Assembly (NCBI RefSeq): GCF_022539505.1
Contig: NC_061510.1
Location: 393,372,249 to 393,436,248 of the forward strand
Direction: 5' to 3'
From: Lolium rigidum
Taxonomy: Eukaryota; Streptophyta; Magnoliopsida; Poales; Poaceae
Length of the DNA: 64,000 nt
Positions 63,635-64,000 of this stretch are shown in pieces (the first letter of the stretch is position 1; each line of letters begins with the position of its first letter). The notes below the pieces were generated by a model. The model did not search any database. It was not told where the DNA came from and was given only the letters and a program-made list of their open reading frames with translations. The position numbers and the translations under genes were made by a program.

Positions 63635-64000
63635 CCGCCGTTGTTTACTCCGATTCAGCACAGCATTACCTGGATTCTCGGCTCCAACTTCTTCCCTGAA
63701 TAGCTCCATCTGTGGATAAGAAGCAAACGGCCAGATCCCACATGGCAGCGGCCGGGAGGTGATGATAAAAAACCTAAACAGTGGATGGGCCTAAGCCTAA
63801 CAGCAATGATCGATGTATCGGGCGCCTCTGTTTGTGACAATGTAATTCAGATCAGAGCAAACGCACTACTAGTAAATCTTATCTCTTGCTTAATTTGACA
63901 AGATGGCAGCCTGCATTTTCTTTTCCAAGTTGCTTGTTGCTGTCACAGAAGCCAAGACAAAACGACATACGCGCCCAGCTTTCCACGCAAGGATGAGGAA
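63490..64000. repeat. Segmental duplication, copy C (runs off the window)
   Basis: Matches 37770-38250 (GGCGGGTCAACTGGAG, CATCCGCCGTTGTTTACTCC, GGATAAGA, CAGCAATGATCGATGTATCG, AAATCTTATCTCTTGC). It has none of the copy B insertions in the shared part. Confidence 0.85.

Noticed and set aside
1..64000. CRISPR array, operons, riboswitches, tRNA or rRNA genes
   Set aside because: The DNA is plant nuclear. I saw no regularly spaced repeats of the CRISPR type and no tRNA cloverleaf or rRNA signature.

Overview
The window is nuclear DNA of a large-genome grass, most likely subfamily Pooideae (the wheat, barley, oat and ryegrass side). The evidence is the repeat content: Athila-type Gypsy LTRs that begin TGATACGTCTCC, a tRNA-Asp-like primer site (TGGCGCCG-TGCCGGGGA), CACTA elements of the TNP2/DUF4218/DUF4216 type, Stowaway MITEs, and PIF/Harbinger elements with TAA/TTA target duplications. 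I cannot fix the species. Only one gene looks like an intact ordinary host gene: a single-exon F-box/Kelch protein gene at 24940-26034 (minus strand). Almost everything else is nested transposable elements and their broken genes.

Layout, left to right. 1-5365: a non-autonomous Athila-like LTR element (minus strand) with one 254-codon ORF. 5366-21023: a CACTA transposon (minus strand, right end at 21023), split by an Athila-type Gypsy element at 6292-16708 with both LTRs and a 5-bp target duplication (GGCCT). 21024-24939: MITEs and a decayed repeat-family ORF. 24940-26034: the F-box/Kelch gene with a TATA-like site. 26391-37600: non-LTR-like and hAT-like remnants that host a gag-protease-only Gypsy element at 27205-35798 (target duplication GTTGT). 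One LTR of that element carries an hAT-like insertion.

37.7-64.0 kb: an old segmental duplication with at least three related blocks (near 37.7-41, 53.4-62.4 and 63.5-64.0 kb) and a short inverted piece at 45.04 kb. Comparing the blocks shows empty sites for several insertions. These include two Harbinger-type elements that carry a B3-domain gene (41059-42514 and 45151-53413), one Harbinger-type element with a NAM-associated/SANT-like pseudogene (54473-56873), a TIR element with a 3-bp duplication (53521-54410), a Stowaway (57210-57328), and two retroposon-like inserts with 14-bp and 11-bp duplications (60140-61785, 62448-63383). The second B3 element holds a chain of nested LTR insertions that ends in a 100-N assembly gap (47346-47445).

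There is no pathway or operon logic here. The biology is transposon nesting, capture of host-type domains (B3, SANT/Myb) by TIR elements, extra ORFs with their own promoters inside LTR elements, and duplication of a promoter-plus-first-exon segment that may once have encoded a plastid-targeted protein. I found no tRNA, rRNA or CRISPR array.
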